Part shown: piece by piece, positions 16,965 to 26,213 of the stretch
How the letters are laid out: the number at the start of each line of letters is the position of its first letter
How positions within the stretch are numbered: the first letter of the stretch is position 1
NCBI GenBank assembly: GCA_018889975.1
Contig: CP076546.1
Coordinates: 868,001-932,000, forward strand
Length of the DNA: 64,000 nt
Source: Bacillus sp. NP157
Lineage (GTDB): Bacteria; Pseudomonadota; Gammaproteobacteria; Xanthomonadales; Rhodanobacteraceae
Direction: 5' to 3'
Translations under genes and position numbers: made by a program
The notes under the pieces: generated by a model
The model's database searches: none
What the model saw: only the letters and a program-made list of their open reading frames with translations
Told to the model about the DNA's origin: nothing

Positions 16965-18632
16965 ATGTGTTCGATCTTCGGGATGTTCGGCCTCGCCGCC
17001 GGCGACGACCTCCAGGCACTGCGCACCCACGCCATGGAACTCTCCCAGCGGCAGCGCCACCGTGGCCCGGACTGGAGCGGTGTCTACGTCGACGACGGCG
17101 CGATCCTCGTCCACGAGCGCCTGGCCATCGTCGATCCGGCCAGCGGCGCGCAACCGCTGCGCTCGAAGGAGGGCGACCTCGCCCTGGCCGTCAACGGCGA
17201 GATCTACAACCACCGCGAACTGCGTGCCGCCAGCGACTATGCCTTCACCACCGGCTCGGACTGCGAGGTGATCAACGCGCTGTACCGCGAACACGGTGCC
17301 GACTTCCTCGGCCAGCTCAACGGCATCTTCGCCTTCGCCCTGTGGGACGCCGGCCAGCGCCGCTTCCTCATCGCCCGCGATCCGGTCGGGGTCTGCCCGT
17401 TGTACTGGGGGCATGACCGGGCAGGGCGCCTGTGCGTCGCCTCGGAAATGAAATCCCTCGTCGGGGTCTGCGCGGACGTCGCGCCGTTCCCGCCCGGCCA
17501 CGTCTACGACAGCGCCACGGGTGAAGCCGTGCGCTACTGGACACCGGGCTGGCGCGACTACGACGCCACCGAAGGCAAGACGATCGAGCCCGCGGCACTG
17601 CGCGGGGCCTTCGAAGCCGCGGTGCACCGCCAGATGATGACCGACGTGCCCTACGGCGTCCTGCTCTCCGGCGGACTGGACTCTTCGCTGGTCGCCGCCG
17701 TCGCGGCCCAGTTCGCCCGCCGCCGCATCGAAGACGACGACCGCGACGAAGCCTGGTGGCCGCGCCTGCATTCCTTCGCCATCGGCCTGGACGGCTCGCC
17801 CGACCTGAAGGCCGCGGAAGTGGCGGCGGAAGCACTCGGCACGGTCCACCACGGCTTCGTCTACACCTTCGAAGAAGGCCTGGATGCCTTGCCCGAAGTG
17901 ATCCGCCACATTGAAACCTACGACGTCACCACCATCCGCGCCTCCACGCCGATGTTCCTGCTCGCCCGCCGGATCAAGGCGATGGGCGTGAAGATGGTCC
18001 TGTCCGGCGAGGGTTCGGACGAAATCTTCGGCGGTTACCTGTATTTCCACAAAGCGCCCGACGCCCGCTCGTTCCACGAAGAAACCGTGCGCAAGCTGGA
18101 TGCCTTGCACTATTACGACTGCCTGCGCGCGAACAAGTCGATGGCGGCATGGGGCGTGGAAGCCCGCGTACCCTTCCTCGACACCGAATTCCTCGATGCC
18201 GCGATGGCCTTCGACGCCGAGGCCAAGATGGTCGCCCGCAAGGGCATCGAGAAGGGCATCCTGCGCGAAGCCTTCGACGGGGCCCTCCCCGAATCGATCC
18301 TGTGGCGGCAGAAGGAGCAGTTCAGCGACGGCGTCGGCTACGGCTGGATCGACGGCCTGAAGGCCCACGCCGAGGCCATGGTCAGCGACCGCGAGTTCGC
18401 CGCCGCGGCCGCCCGCTTCCCGCACAACACCCCGGCCACCAAGGAAGCCTACTTCTACCGCACCGTCTTCGAACGCCATTTCCCCGGCGAGGCCTGCGCC
18501 GCGACCGTCCCCGGCGGCAAATCGATCGCCTGCTCCTCCCCGGCCGCCCTAGCCTGGGATCCGTCGTTCGCCGCCGCCGCCGACCCCTCCGGCCGCGCCG
18601 TGCGCGGCGTGCACCGCGAGGCCCTGGCCTGA
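16965..18632 (+). CDS. asnB: Asparagine synthetase B (glutamine-hydrolysing)
   Basis: A 555-residue enzyme converting aspartate, glutamine and ATP to asparagine, glutamate, AMP and PPi in the cytosol. The start at ATG 16965 gives M-C-S-I-F-G, exposing the Cys2 nucleophile of the class II glutaminase domain (about 1-200); AGGAG lies 8 bases upstream. The synthetase domain has the PP-loop SGGLDSS at 235-241, LSGEGSDEIFGGY and the EARVPFLDTEF segment. Length equals E. coli AsnB (554). Expression is probably controlled by Asn-tRNA charging through the leader peptide and terminator directly upstream. Confidence 0.95.
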   Translation: MCSIFGMFGLAAGDDLQALRTHAMELSQRQRHRGPDWSGVYVDDGAILVHERLAIVDPASGAQPLRSKEGDLALAVNGEIYNHRELRAASDYAFTTGSDCEVINALYREHGADFLGQLNGIFAFALWDAGQRRFLIARDPVGVCPLYWGHDRAGRLCVASEMKSLVGVCADVAPFPPGHVYDSATGEAVRYWTPGWRDYDATEGKTIEPAALRGAFEAAVHRQMMTDVPYGVLLSGGLDSSLVAAVAAQFARRRIEDDDRDEAWWPRLHSFAIGLDGSPDLKAAEVAAEALGTVHHGFVYTFEEGLDALPEVIRHIETYDVTTIRASTPMFLLARRIKAMGVKMVLSGEGSDEIFGGYLYFHKAPDARSFHEETVRKLDALHYYDCLRANKSMAAWGVEARVPFLDTEFLDAAMAFDAEAKMVARKGIEKGILREAFDGALPESILWRQKEQFSDGVGYGWIDGLKAHAEAMVSDREFAAAAARFPHNTPATKEAYFYRTVFERHFPGEACAATVPGGKSIACSSPAALAWDPSFAAAADPSGRAVRGVHREALA

Positions 18633-18635
18633 GAG

Positions 18636-18743
18636 CGGAGGTGGGGGATGGGAAATGGGGGCGCTTGTGCGACCGCTTGCGGGGCCTGGATGCGTTGTGA
18701 GGGTTTCATGCAGGCACCCCCATTTCCCACCCCCCACCCCCGC
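18636..18743. repeat. Solo inverted-repeat element, 108 bp
   Basis: Left arm 18636-18663 (GAGGTGGGGGATGGGAAATG and flanks) and right arm 18714-18743 are near-complements of about 28 bp around 50 bp of unique sequence. The arms match the inverted repeats around the four-helix-bundle gene at 19984-20418, so this looks like a gene-less, MITE-like version of that element. It lies between asnB and prfB, and the prfB promoter must lie inside or just after it. Confidence 0.6.
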
Positions 18744-18805
18744 TTTTGCTACACTCACCTGTTGACGCCGACGCACTCCGCCAGGCTAAGACAGGCAAAA
18801 GAATC

Positions 18806-19931
18806 ATGATCGAGACGAATCCGATCCTTGCGCAGATCGCGGACCTCAAGGGCCGCGTCGAGTCGCTTAGGGGGTATCTTTGACTACGCCGTCAAGAAAG
18901 AACGGCTAGAGGAAGTCAACCGCGAGCTGGAAAATCCCAAGGTCTGGGATGATCCCAAGCGCGCGCAGGACCTGGGTCGCGAGCGTGCCCAGCTCGACAC
19001 GATCGTCACCGGCATCGAAGAGATGACCGCGTCGCTGGACGATGCGAGGGAACTCCTCGACATGGCCGCGGCCGATGGCGACGAAGAGACCGTGATGTCC
19101 GTCGTCGACGACGTGAACAAGGTCGACGCACGCATCAGCAAGCTCGAATTCCAGCGCATGTTCTCCGGCAAGCTCGACGCCGCCCCGGCGTTCGTCGACA
19201 TCCAGGCCGGCGCCGGCGGTACCGAAGCCCAGGACTGGGCCGAAATCCTGCTGCGCATGTACCTGCGCTGGGCCGAATCGCGTGGCTGGAAGGCCGAGCT
19301 GATGGAAGTCTCCGGCGGCGAAGTCGCGGGCATCAAGTCGGCCACCTTCCGCGTGGAAGGCGACTACGCCTATGGCTGGCTGAAGACCGAGATCGGCGTG
19401 CACCGCCTGGTCCGCAAGAGCCCGTTCGACTCCGACAACCGTCGCCACACCAGCTTCACCTCGGTGTTCGTGTCGCCGGAAGTCGACGACGACATCGAGA
19501 TCGACATCAACCCGGCCGACCTGCGCACGGACGTTTACCGCTCCTCGGGCGCCGGTGGCCAGCACGTCAACAAGACCGAATCGGCGGTGCGTATCACGCA
19601 TATCCCGACCAATACGGTCGTGGCCTGCCAGACCGAACGCAGCCAGCATGCCAACCGCGACCGCGCGATGAAGATGCTGAAAGCCAAGCTCTACGAGCTG
19701 GAAGTGCAGAAGCGCAACGCCGAAAAGGATGCCCTGGAAGCCACCAAGTCCGACATCGGCTGGGGCAGCCAGATCCGCAACTACGTGCTCGACCAGTCCC
19801 GCATCAAGGACCTGCGCACCGGCATCGAACGCTCCGACACCCAGAAGGTGCTCGACGGCGACCTCGACGAATTCGTCGAAGCCAGCCTGAAGGCCGGGCT
19901 CGAGGCCGGTTCCAAGCGCGTCGACGCGTGA
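18806..19931 (+). CDS. prfB: Peptide chain release factor 2 (programmed +1 frameshift)
   Basis: RF2 terminates translation at UGA and UAA. Translation starts at ATG 18806 ([16 protein letters not shown]) and meets TGA at codon 26 (18881-18883); a +1 shift at CTT-TGA-C continues as L-D-Y-A-V-K-K-E, giving about 374 residues. The slippery site TATCTTTGAC and the internal Shine-Dalgarno-like AGGGGG at 18869-18874 match the E. coli site. The SPF stop-codon discriminator is in RKSPFDS and the catalytic GGQ in [16 protein letters not shown]. Neighbour lysS downstream is the usual partner, here separated by a four-helix-bundle gene. A stem-loop follows its stop. Confidence 0.97.
18869..18884 (+). 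promoter_or_regulatory. RF2 autoregulatory frameshift site
   Basis: AGGGGG (18869-18874), TATCTT, then in-frame TGA and C at 18884. When RF2 is low, the ribosome pauses at the poorly terminated TGAC, anti-SD pairing with AGGGGG promotes slippage of CUU to UUU, and full RF2 is made. Identical in layout to the E. coli prfB site. Confidence 0.96.
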
Positions 19932-19937
19932 TGAAGT

Positions 19938-19967
19938 GGCGGCGTCCAGGAGGGCGCCGCCTGTTTT
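19938..19967 (+). terminator. Probable terminator after prfB
   Basis: Stem GGCGGCG (19938-19944) with CGCCGCC (19955-19961), a 10-base loop, then TGTTTT. It starts seven bases after the prfB stop. The T run is short, so efficiency is uncertain. Confidence 0.5.
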
Positions 19968-19983
19968 GTACTGAGGAATCACA

Positions 19984-20418
19984 CGGAGGTGGGAGATGGG
20001 AAGTGGGCGCGCTGCGTTCGCGAGTTTCCGTGATCTGGAGGCTTGGCAGGAAGCTATGCAACTCGTGGTTTGCGTGTATCGGTTGGCGGATCGGTTTCCG
20101 GTCACCGAGCGATTTGGTTTGATTTCCCAGGTCAGGCGCGCTGCCGTATCCATTCCCTCGAATCTCGCGGAAGGACATGCCCGAGGTGCGACGCGGGACT
20201 TCGTGCGGTTCATCGGCATAGCGCGTGGATCGTTAGCCGAGGTTGAAACCCAGGTTCACCTTGCGGCCCGTCTGGGGTACATCGATAAGTCTGAAGAAAG
20301 CACCACCATCGCTCGCTGTGACAAACTCGGAAGAATCATGCGAGGCCTGCGCAAATCGCTGGAGCAAAAGTTGCAGAACCAGTGATCCATGCGCCCCCAC
20401 TTCCCACCCCCCACTTCC
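19984..20418 (+). mobile_element. Candidate inverted-repeat element carrying a four-helix-bundle gene
   Basis: Left arm 19984-20010 (GGAGGTGGGAGATGGGAAGT core) and right arm 20391-20418 are near-complements. They bracket the four-helix-bundle gene exactly: the left arm supplies its ribosome binding site and start codon, and the right arm begins six bases after its stop. The arms match the solo repeat at 18636-18743. It splits prfB from lysS. Whether it moves as a unit is not shown; no transposase is encoded. Confidence 0.5.
19996..20385 (+). CDS. Four-helix-bundle protein (23S rRNA intervening-sequence type)
   Basis: A 129-residue protein of the S23/IVS four-helix-bundle family: FRDLEAWQEAM near the start, GLISQVRRAAVSIPSNLAEGHARG in the middle (the family's most conserved block) and FVRFIGIARGSLAEVETQV after it. 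Relatives are encoded within spirochaete 23S rRNA intervening sequences and resemble the Avd accessory proteins of diversity-generating retroelements; a role in nucleic-acid binding is possible but unproven. No reverse transcriptase or variable repeat is nearby. The GGAGGT ribosome binding site (19985-19990) and ATG lie inside the left inverted repeat, which codes the first residues MGSGR. Confidence 0.8.
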   Translation: MGSGRAAFASFRDLEAWQEAMQLVVCVYRLADRFPVTERFGLISQVRRAAVSIPSNLAEGHARGATRDFVRFIGIARGSLAEVETQVHLAARLGYIDKSEESTTIARCDKLGRIMRGLRKSLEQKLQNQ

Positions 20419-20430
20419 AAACGCATCCCA

Positions 20431-21969
20431 ATGACCGAACAGCCCATTTCCGCCCAGACGCCCAAAGAAGCCGCAGCTGAGGAAAACCGCCTCATTGCCG
20501 AGCGCCGCGAGAAACTCAAGGCGCTGCGCGAGCAGGGCATCGCGTATCCGAACGACTTCAAGATCGACAGCTTCGCCGGCGACCTGCAGGCCGAGTTCGA
20601 AGACAAGGAAACCTGGACCGCGGAAGCCATCGAGGCCTCGCCGCGCCAGGTCGCCGTGGCCGGCCGCATCATGCTCAACCGCGGCCAGGGCAAGGTCAGC
20701 TTCGTCTCCATGCAGGACGGCACCGGCCGCATCCAGCTGTTCATCCACCAGGGCACGCTGGGCGAAGAGGCCTACAACGCGTTCAAGCGCTGGGACCTCG
20801 GCGACATCGTCGGCGCCACCGGCATGCTGATGCGGACCAAGACCGGCGAGCTGTCGGTCAAGGTCGAAAGCATCCGCCTGCTGACCAAGTCCCTGCGTGG
20901 CCTGCCGGACAAGCACCACGGGATGGCCGACGTCGAGCAGCGTTATCGCCAGCGCTACGTCGACCTGATCGTCACCGAAGAGGCGCGCCGCACCTTCGCG
21001 CTGCGTTCGAAGATCGTCAGCCACGTGCGCCGCTGGCTCGAAGCCGAGCCGCGCCGCTTCATGGAAGTCGAGACGCCGATGATGCACGTGATCCCCGGCG
21101 GCGCCACCGCGCGGCCGTTCACGACGCACCACAACGCGCTGGATATCCCGCTGTACCTGCGCGTGGCGCCGGAGCTTTACCTGAAGCGCCTGGTCGTCGG
21201 CGGCTTCGACCGCGTCTACGAAATCAACCGCAATTTCCGCAACGAGGGCGTGTCCACCCGGCACAACCCCGAGTTCACGATGCTCGAGCTGTACCAGGCC
21301 TACGCCACGTACCACGAGATCATGGACATCACCGAAGGCCTGATCCGCACCGCCGCCACCGACGTGGTCGGCAGCACCGTCATCGAATGGGATGGCGCGC
21401 AGGTCGACCTCGGCCCGGCGTTCCGTCGCTGGCGCATGGAAGACGCGGTGCTCGAGCTCAACCCGGAAATCAAGGCCGGCGAGCTGCGCGACCGCGAGGC
21501 CATGGCCGCGCACGCGAAGCGCCTGGGCATCCAGGTCAAGCCGTCGTACGGCTGGGGCAAGCTGCTGCTGGAGATCTTCGAAGCCACGGTGGAGCACACC
21601 CTGGTCCAGCCGACCTTCATCACCGACCACCCGGTGGAAGTCTCGCCGCTGGCCCGCGAGAGCGACACCGACAAGGGCATCACCGACCGCTTCGAGCTGT
21701 TCATCAACGGCAAGGAACTGGCCAACGGCTTCTCCGAGCTCAACGACTCGGAAGACCAGGCCGCGCGCTTCCAGGCCCAGGTGGACGCGAAGGACGCCGG
21801 TGACGACGAAGCCATGCACTTCGACGCCGACTACATCCGCGCGCTGGAAGTCGGCCTGCCGCCGACCGGTGGCCTGGGCGTCGGCATCGACCGCCTGGTG
21901 ATGCTGCTGACCGGTTCGTCGTCGATCCGCGACGTGCTGCTGTTCCCGACCATGCGCCCGGAGGCCTGA
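20431..21969 (+). CDS. lysS: Lysyl-tRNA synthetase, class II
   Basis: A 512-residue enzyme that charges tRNA-Lys. The N-terminal OB-fold anticodon domain (about 60-165) includes [23 protein letters not shown]; the class II core has motif 2 [18 protein letters not shown] and motif 3 [14 protein letters not shown]. The start is ATG 20431 (MTEQPISAQ); an earlier in-frame ATG at 20389 would begin inside the neighbouring inverted repeat and read through low-complexity sequence. No obvious Shine-Dalgarno sequence precedes it, perhaps because the repeat replaced the original leader. Confidence 0.96.
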   Translation: MTEQPISAQTPKEAAAEENRLIAERREKLKALREQGIAYPNDFKIDSFAGDLQAEFEDKETWTAEAIEASPRQVAVAGRIMLNRGQGKVSFVSMQDGTGRIQLFIHQGTLGEEAYNAFKRWDLGDIVGATGMLMRTKTGELSVKVESIRLLTKSLRGLPDKHHGMADVEQRYRQRYVDLIVTEEARRTFALRSKIVSHVRRWLEAEPRRFMEVETPMMHVIPGGATARPFTTHHNALDIPLYLRVAPELYLKRLVVGGFDRVYEINRNFRNEGVSTRHNPEFTMLELYQAYATYHEIMDITEGLIRTAATDVVGSTVIEWDGAQVDLGPAFRRWRMEDAVLELNPEIKAGELRDREAMAAHAKRLGIQVKPSYGWGKLLLEIFEATVEHTLVQPTFITDHPVEVSPLARESDTDKGITDRFELFINGKELANGFSELNDSEDQAARFQAQVDAKDAGDDEAMHFDADYIRALEVGLPPTGGLGVGIDRLVMLLTGSSSIRDVLLFPTMRPEA

Positions 21970-21972
21970 GCC

Positions 21973-22272
21973 ATGTATTACGCCATCACCGGCATCGACC
22001 ACCCGGATTCGCTGGAAAAGCGCCTCTCGGTGCGCCCGGCCCACGTCGCCCGCCTGTCGGCGCTGAAGGAAGAGGGCCGCCTGAAGCTGGCCGGCCCGTT
22101 CCCGGCGATCGACAGCGAAGACCCGGGCGAGGCCGGTTTCACCGGCAGCCTGATCGTCGCCGAGTTCGAAAGCCTGCAGGCCGCCCAGGCCTGGGCCGAT
22201 GCCGACCCGTACATCGGCGCCGGCGTCTATAAGGAAGTGACGGTCCGCCCGTTCAAAGTGGTCCTGCCGTGA
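21973..22272 (+). CDS. YciI-family protein
   Basis: A 99-residue YciI-like ferredoxin-fold protein: [17 protein letters not shown] at the start, [17 protein letters not shown] and AGPFPAIDS, with the conserved His (RPAHV) and Asp (WADADPY) proposed as catalytic in this family. Function is unknown; some relatives act on chlorinated aromatics or mediate redox signalling. It begins 3 bases after lysS and its stop overlaps the bolA start, so the three genes are one operon. Confidence 0.85.
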   Translation: MYYAITGIDHPDSLEKRLSVRPAHVARLSALKEEGRLKLAGPFPAIDSEDPGEAGFTGSLIVAEFESLQAAQAWADADPYIGAGVYKEVTVRPFKVVLP

Positions 22273-22532
22273 CCGCCGAGAAGGTCGCGATGATCCGCCA
22301 GCGCCTGACCGAGGCGCTGGTACCGCTGGAGCTGGACGTGATCGACGAGGGGCACAAGCACGCCGGTCACTCGGGCGAGGGCAAGGGGCATTTCTTCGCC
22401 CGGATCGTCAGCGCCGCGTTCGCCGGGAAGAATCCGATCCAGCGGCACCGGATGGTGTATGAGGCGTTGGGGGACATGATGCCTGGCGGGATCCATGCGC
22501 TTTCGATTGAGGCTCGGGCGCCTGGGGAGTAA
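22269..22532 (+). CDS. BolA-family protein
   Basis: An 87-residue BolA-like protein with the class II KH-like fold: a first helix IRQRLTEAL, the DEGHKHAGH loop containing conserved histidines, [18 protein letters not shown], and [10 protein letters not shown] near the C-terminus. BolA proteins partner monothiol glutaredoxins in iron-sulfur cluster traffic. The start is GTG 22269, which overlaps the stop of the YciI gene (GTGA), coupling translation. Followed by a REP in the intergenic space before smc. Confidence 0.88.
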   Translation: MTAEKVAMIRQRLTEALVPLELDVIDEGHKHAGHSGEGKGHFFARIVSAAFAGKNPIQRHRMVYEALGDMMPGGIHALSIEARAPGE

Positions 22533-22546
22533 GCGGGTATCTTGCT

Positions 22547-22569
22547 TCGCGCGCGGGCGCGCTCCTACA
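22547..22569 (-). repeat. REP palindrome, copy 8 (inverted)
   Basis: Reverse REP, with GGG in place of AGG in the loop, 14 bp after the bolA stop. Confidence 0.8.
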
Positions 22570-22686
22570 TTTCAATAGCTTACCTTCGCTTCTTCGCGTA
22601 CTTTCGCGTATTGCGCCGCGACCCCCTCACTGGCAAAGTGACCGATCAGCCAAGGGGTGGCTGCCGCTTTCCTCACGGAACCCAAC

Positions 22687-25600
22687 ATGCGTCTGACCAC
22701 GATCAAGCTGGCGGGGTTCAAGTCCTTCGTGGACCCGACCACGCTGCACCTGCCCACCAACATGACCGGCGTCGTCGGTCCGAATGGCTGTGGCAAGTCG
22801 AACATCATCGACGCCATCCGCTGGGTCATGGGCGAATCCGCGGCCAGCCGCCTGCGTGGCGACTCGCTCACCGACGTGATCTTTTCCGGCTCCAGCGCGC
22901 GCAAGCCGGTCGGCCAGGCCGCGGTCGAGCTGATCTTCGATAACGGCGACGGCACCATCCAGGGCGAATACGCCAGCTTCGCCGAGATCTCGGTCAAGCG
23001 CATCGTCAGCCGCGACGGCCAGTCGTCCTATTACCTCAATGGCGCGCGCTGCCGCCGCCGCGACATCACCGACCTGTTCCTCGGCACCGGCCTGGGCCCG
23101 CGTTCCTACTCGATCATCGAGCAGGGCATGATCAGCCAGATCATCGAGGCGGCCCCGGAAGAACTGCGCACCCACCTGGAAGAGGCCGCCGGCATCTCCA
23201 AGTACAAGGAGCGCCGCAAGGAAACCGAGAGCCGGATCAAATCCACCCGCGAAAACCTCGACCGCGTGCGCGACGTGCGCGACGAGGTGGAAAAGCAGCT
23301 GGACCACCTCAACCGCCAGGCCCGCGCCGCCGAACGCTGGAAGGCCTTCAAGGAAGAGCAGACCCGCCGCGAAGCCGAGCTGCGCGCCCTCGAATACCGC
23401 ACGCTGGATCGCCAGCGGCAGGGCGAAGGCTCCGGCCTGCGCGAGTTCGAGCTGGAGATCGAAAAACACACGGCCACCCAGCGCCAGGTCGAAGCGCAGA
23501 TGGAGACGGTGCGCGAGCGCCACCAGGGCGCGAGCGAACACCTCAACCAGGTCCAGGCCGAGGTCTACAAGGTCGGCGCCGAGATCGCCCGCGTCGAGCA
23601 GCAGGTGCGGCACAACCGTGACCTGGCCGAGCGCCTGACCCGGTCCAAGGCGGAGACCGAGCGCGAGTTGGGCGAGCTGCAAGGCCACATCAGCACCGAC
23701 CGCGAGCAGATCGAGACGCTGCGCATGGCGCTGGCCGAGGGCGAACCGAAGCTCGAAGCGCTGCAGCAGGTCCAGGAAGAAACCGGCGAGCAGCAGCGCG
23801 CCACCGAATCGCGGCTGGCCGACTGGCAGCAGCGCTGGGACACCCACACCCGCGGTGCGTCCGAATCCACCCGCGCCGCCGAAGTGGAGCGGACCAAGCT
23901 CGCCTACCTCGACCGCCAGGCGGTCGACCTGGCCCGTCGTCGCGAGGCGCTGGAAACCGAGCAGCGGGCGACCGACGTCGCCGCGCTCGACGCCGCCGCC
24001 GAACAGCTCGATATCGAACACGACACCCAGCGCGAACGCGTGGAGCAGATGGGCGGCGTGCTCGACCAGCACAAGGTCGCCTACGAGCGCGTGCTCGACG
24101 ACGAACGCCAGGTGCAGTCGGCGTTGAACGACGCCCGCCAGCAGCTGCAGACCGCACGCGGCCGCCAGGCCTCGCTCGAAGCCCTGCAGACCGCCGCGCT
24201 GGGCCAGGAAGAATCCGCCGCGACTGGCTGGCTGAAACGCCTCGGCCTGGCCAGCGCGCGCCGCCTCGGCGAAGCGTTGCAGGTCGACGCCGGTTACGAA
24301 TCGGCCGTGGAAACCGTGCTGGCCGGCGTGCTCGACGGCGTGCTGGTCGATGCGCCCGCCGCGCTCGTCCCCGAGTTCCCGAGCCTCGGCGACGCCGACG
24401 TCGCCCTGTTCGCCAGCGAGAAGGGTGGCCCCGGTGCCGCCGGTACGCTGGCCGGCTATGTGCGCGGCCCCGCCGCCGCCGTGGCGCTGCTCTCCAACGT
24501 GTTCGTCGCCGACTCGGTCGACGACGCCGCGGCGCGCGTGTCGTCGTTGTCGCCGGGCCAGTCGGTGATCACCCGCGACGGCGCCTGGATGGGCCCGGGC
24601 TGGACCCGCGTGCTGCGCGCGCAGGGCAACCAGGTCGGCGTGCTCGCCCGCGAGCGCGATATCCGCCAGCTCGCCGAACAGATCGAAAGCCTCGAAGCGA
24701 CCATCGAGGAACGCACCGAACAGCTCGAAGACCTGCGCACGCGCAAGTTCGAAACCGAACGCCAGCGCGACGACGCGCAGCGTGAGCTGTATGCGGCGCA
24801 CCGTCGCCTCTCCGAACTGGCCGGCCAGCTGCAGAGCCAGCGCGGCAAGATGGAGACCGCGCGTGCGCGCGCCGAGAAAGTCGGTGGCGAAATCAGCACG
24901 CTGGTCGACCAGCTCGACGAACTGGAAGGGCAGACCCGCGAGGCGCGTGCGCGCCTGGACGAAGCCGTCGGCCACATGGGCGATCGCGAAGACGAACGCC
25001 GCGGCCTGGAGAACGAGCGCCGCGACCTGCTCGAGGCCCGCGAAGAAGCCCGCATGAATGCCCGCGAGGCCGCGGACCAGTCGCACCAGCTGGCGCTCGG
25101 CATCGAATCCAAGCGCTCCGCGCTCAGCTCGCTCGAACAGGCCCTCGGCCGCCTCGACACCCAGCTGCGCCAGGTGACGATGCGCCTGGACGAGATCGAA
25201 GACCAGCTGGCCGCCGGCTCCGATCCCATCGTCGAGCTGGAAGCAGAACGCCAGACCTACCTCGACCAGCGCCTGCTGGTCGATCGCCAGCTGGTGGAAG
25301 CACGCCGCGCGGTGGAAGACTGCGACGCCGAATTCCGCCGGCTCGAACAGGAACGCCAGCGCGTCGAACACGTGCTCGGCCAGGTCCGCGAAAGCGTGGC
25401 CGAGAAGCGCCTCGCCGCACAGGCGCTGCAGTTGCGCGCCGAACAGCTGGCCCAGGCGATCGCGGCCTCCGGCCTGGAACTGGAGGCGCTGCTGGCCGAA
25501 CTGGCCGAAGACGCCGAGCCCTCGCAGTGGCAGGGACAGCTGTCCGACCTCGCCTCGAAGATCGCACGCCTGGAGCCGGTCAACCTCGCGGCGATCCAGG

Positions 25601-26187
25601 AACACGCCGAGCAGTCGCAGCGCAAGGAGTACCTGGATTCGCAGCTGCTCGACCTGACCAGCGCGATGGAAACCCTGGAGGGCGCGATCAAGAAGATCGA
25701 TCGCGAGACCCGCCAGCGCTTCAAGGAAACCTTCGACCGCGTGAATGCCGGCGTGCAGGAGCTGTTCCCGCGCCTGTTCGGTGGCGGCCATGCCTACCTC
25801 GAACTCACCGGCGAAGACCTGCTCGACACCGGCGTGGCGATCATGGCGCGCCCGCCGGGCAAGCGTGTATCCAACATCAACCTGCTATCCGGCGGCGAGA
25901 AAGCGCTCACCGCCGTGTCGCTGGTGTTCGCCATCTTCGGCCTCAATCCCGCCCCGTTCTGCCTGCTGGACGAGGTGGACGCACCGCTGGACGAAGCGAA
26001 CGTCGGTCGCTTCTCCGCCATGGTGCGCGAGATGAGCGAGAAGGTGCAGTTCATCTTCGTCAGCCACAACAAGGCCACGATGGAAGCCGCACATCAGCTG
26101 TGTGGCGTTACCATGCGTGAGCCGGGCGTGTCGCGCCTGGTCCAGGTCGACCTGGCCGAGGCATCCAAGCTCGCCGGCGTTGCCTGA
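22687..26187 (+). CDS. smc: Chromosome segregation ATPase SMC
   Basis: A 1166-residue SMC protein that organises and segregates the chromosome as a homodimer with kleisin ScpA and ScpB. Walker A GPNGCGKSN at 31-39; long coiled coils of about 170-510 and 660-1000, rich in E, R, Q and L; a globular hinge of about 513-650; signature LSGGEKALTAVSL at 1067-1079; Walker B CLLDEVDAPLD from 1092. The start is ATG 22687 (MRLTTIKLAGFKSF), the universal SMC N-terminus; frames extending upstream add unrelated residues. zipA follows 26 bp downstream. Confidence 0.97.
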   Translation: MRLTTIKLAGFKSFVDPTTLHLPTNMTGVVGPNGCGKSNIIDAIRWVMGESAASRLRGDSLTDVIFSGSSARKPVGQAAVELIFDNGDGTIQGEYASFAEISVKRIVSRDGQSSYYLNGARCRRRDITDLFLGTGLGPRSYSIIEQGMISQIIEAAPEELRTHLEEAAGISKYKERRKETESRIKSTRENLDRVRDVRDEVEKQLDHLNRQARAAERWKAFKEEQTRREAELRALEYRTLDRQRQGEGSGLREFELEIEKHTATQRQVEAQMETVRERHQGASEHLNQVQAEVYKVGAEIARVEQQVRHNRDLAERLTRSKAETERELGELQGHISTDREQIETLRMALAEGEPKLEALQQVQEETGEQQRATESRLADWQQRWDTHTRGASESTRAAEVERTKLAYLDRQAVDLARRREALETEQRATDVAALDAAAEQLDIEHDTQRERVEQMGGVLDQHKVAYERVLDDERQVQSALNDARQQLQTARGRQASLEALQTAALGQEESAATGWLKRLGLASARRLGEALQVDAGYESAVETVLAGVLDGVLVDAPAALVPEFPSLGDADVALFASEKGGPGAAGTLAGYVRGPAAAVALLSNVFVADSVDDAAARVSSLSPGQSVITRDGAWMGPGWTRVLRAQGNQVGVLARERDIRQLAEQIESLEATIEERTEQLEDLRTRKFETERQRDDAQRELYAAHRRLSELAGQLQSQRGKMETARARAEKVGGEISTLVDQLDELEGQTREARARLDEAVGHMGDREDERRGLENERRDLLEAREEARMNAREAADQSHQLALGIESKRSALSSLEQALGRLDTQLRQVTMRLDEIEDQLAAGSDPIVELEAERQTYLDQRLLVDRQLVEARRAVEDCDAEFRRLEQERQRVEHVLGQVRESVAEKRLAAQALQLRAEQLAQAIAASGLELEALLAELAEDAEPSQWQGQLSDLASKIARLEPVNLAAIQEHAEQSQRKEYLDSQLLDLTSAMETLEGAIKKIDRETRQRFKETFDRVNAGVQELFPRLFGGGHAYLELTGEDLLDTGVAIMARPPGKRVSNINLLSGGEKALTAVSLVFAIFGLNPAPFCLLDEVDAPLDEANVGRFSAMVREMSEKVQFIFVSHNKATMEAAHQLCGVTMREPGVSRLVQVDLAEASKLAGVA

Positions 26188-26213
26188 GCACTACCAAAGG
26201 AATCACTGCTCCC

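Noticed and set aside
19996-20385. A diversity-generating retroelement, suggested by the Avd-like four-helix-bundle protein
   Set aside because: No reverse transcriptase, template repeat or variable repeat is present nearby.
22627-25791. A 1054-codon minus-strand frame opposite smc
   Set aside because: An antisense shadow produced by the E- and R-rich coiled-coil codons; SMC on the plus strand has all its ATPase motifs.
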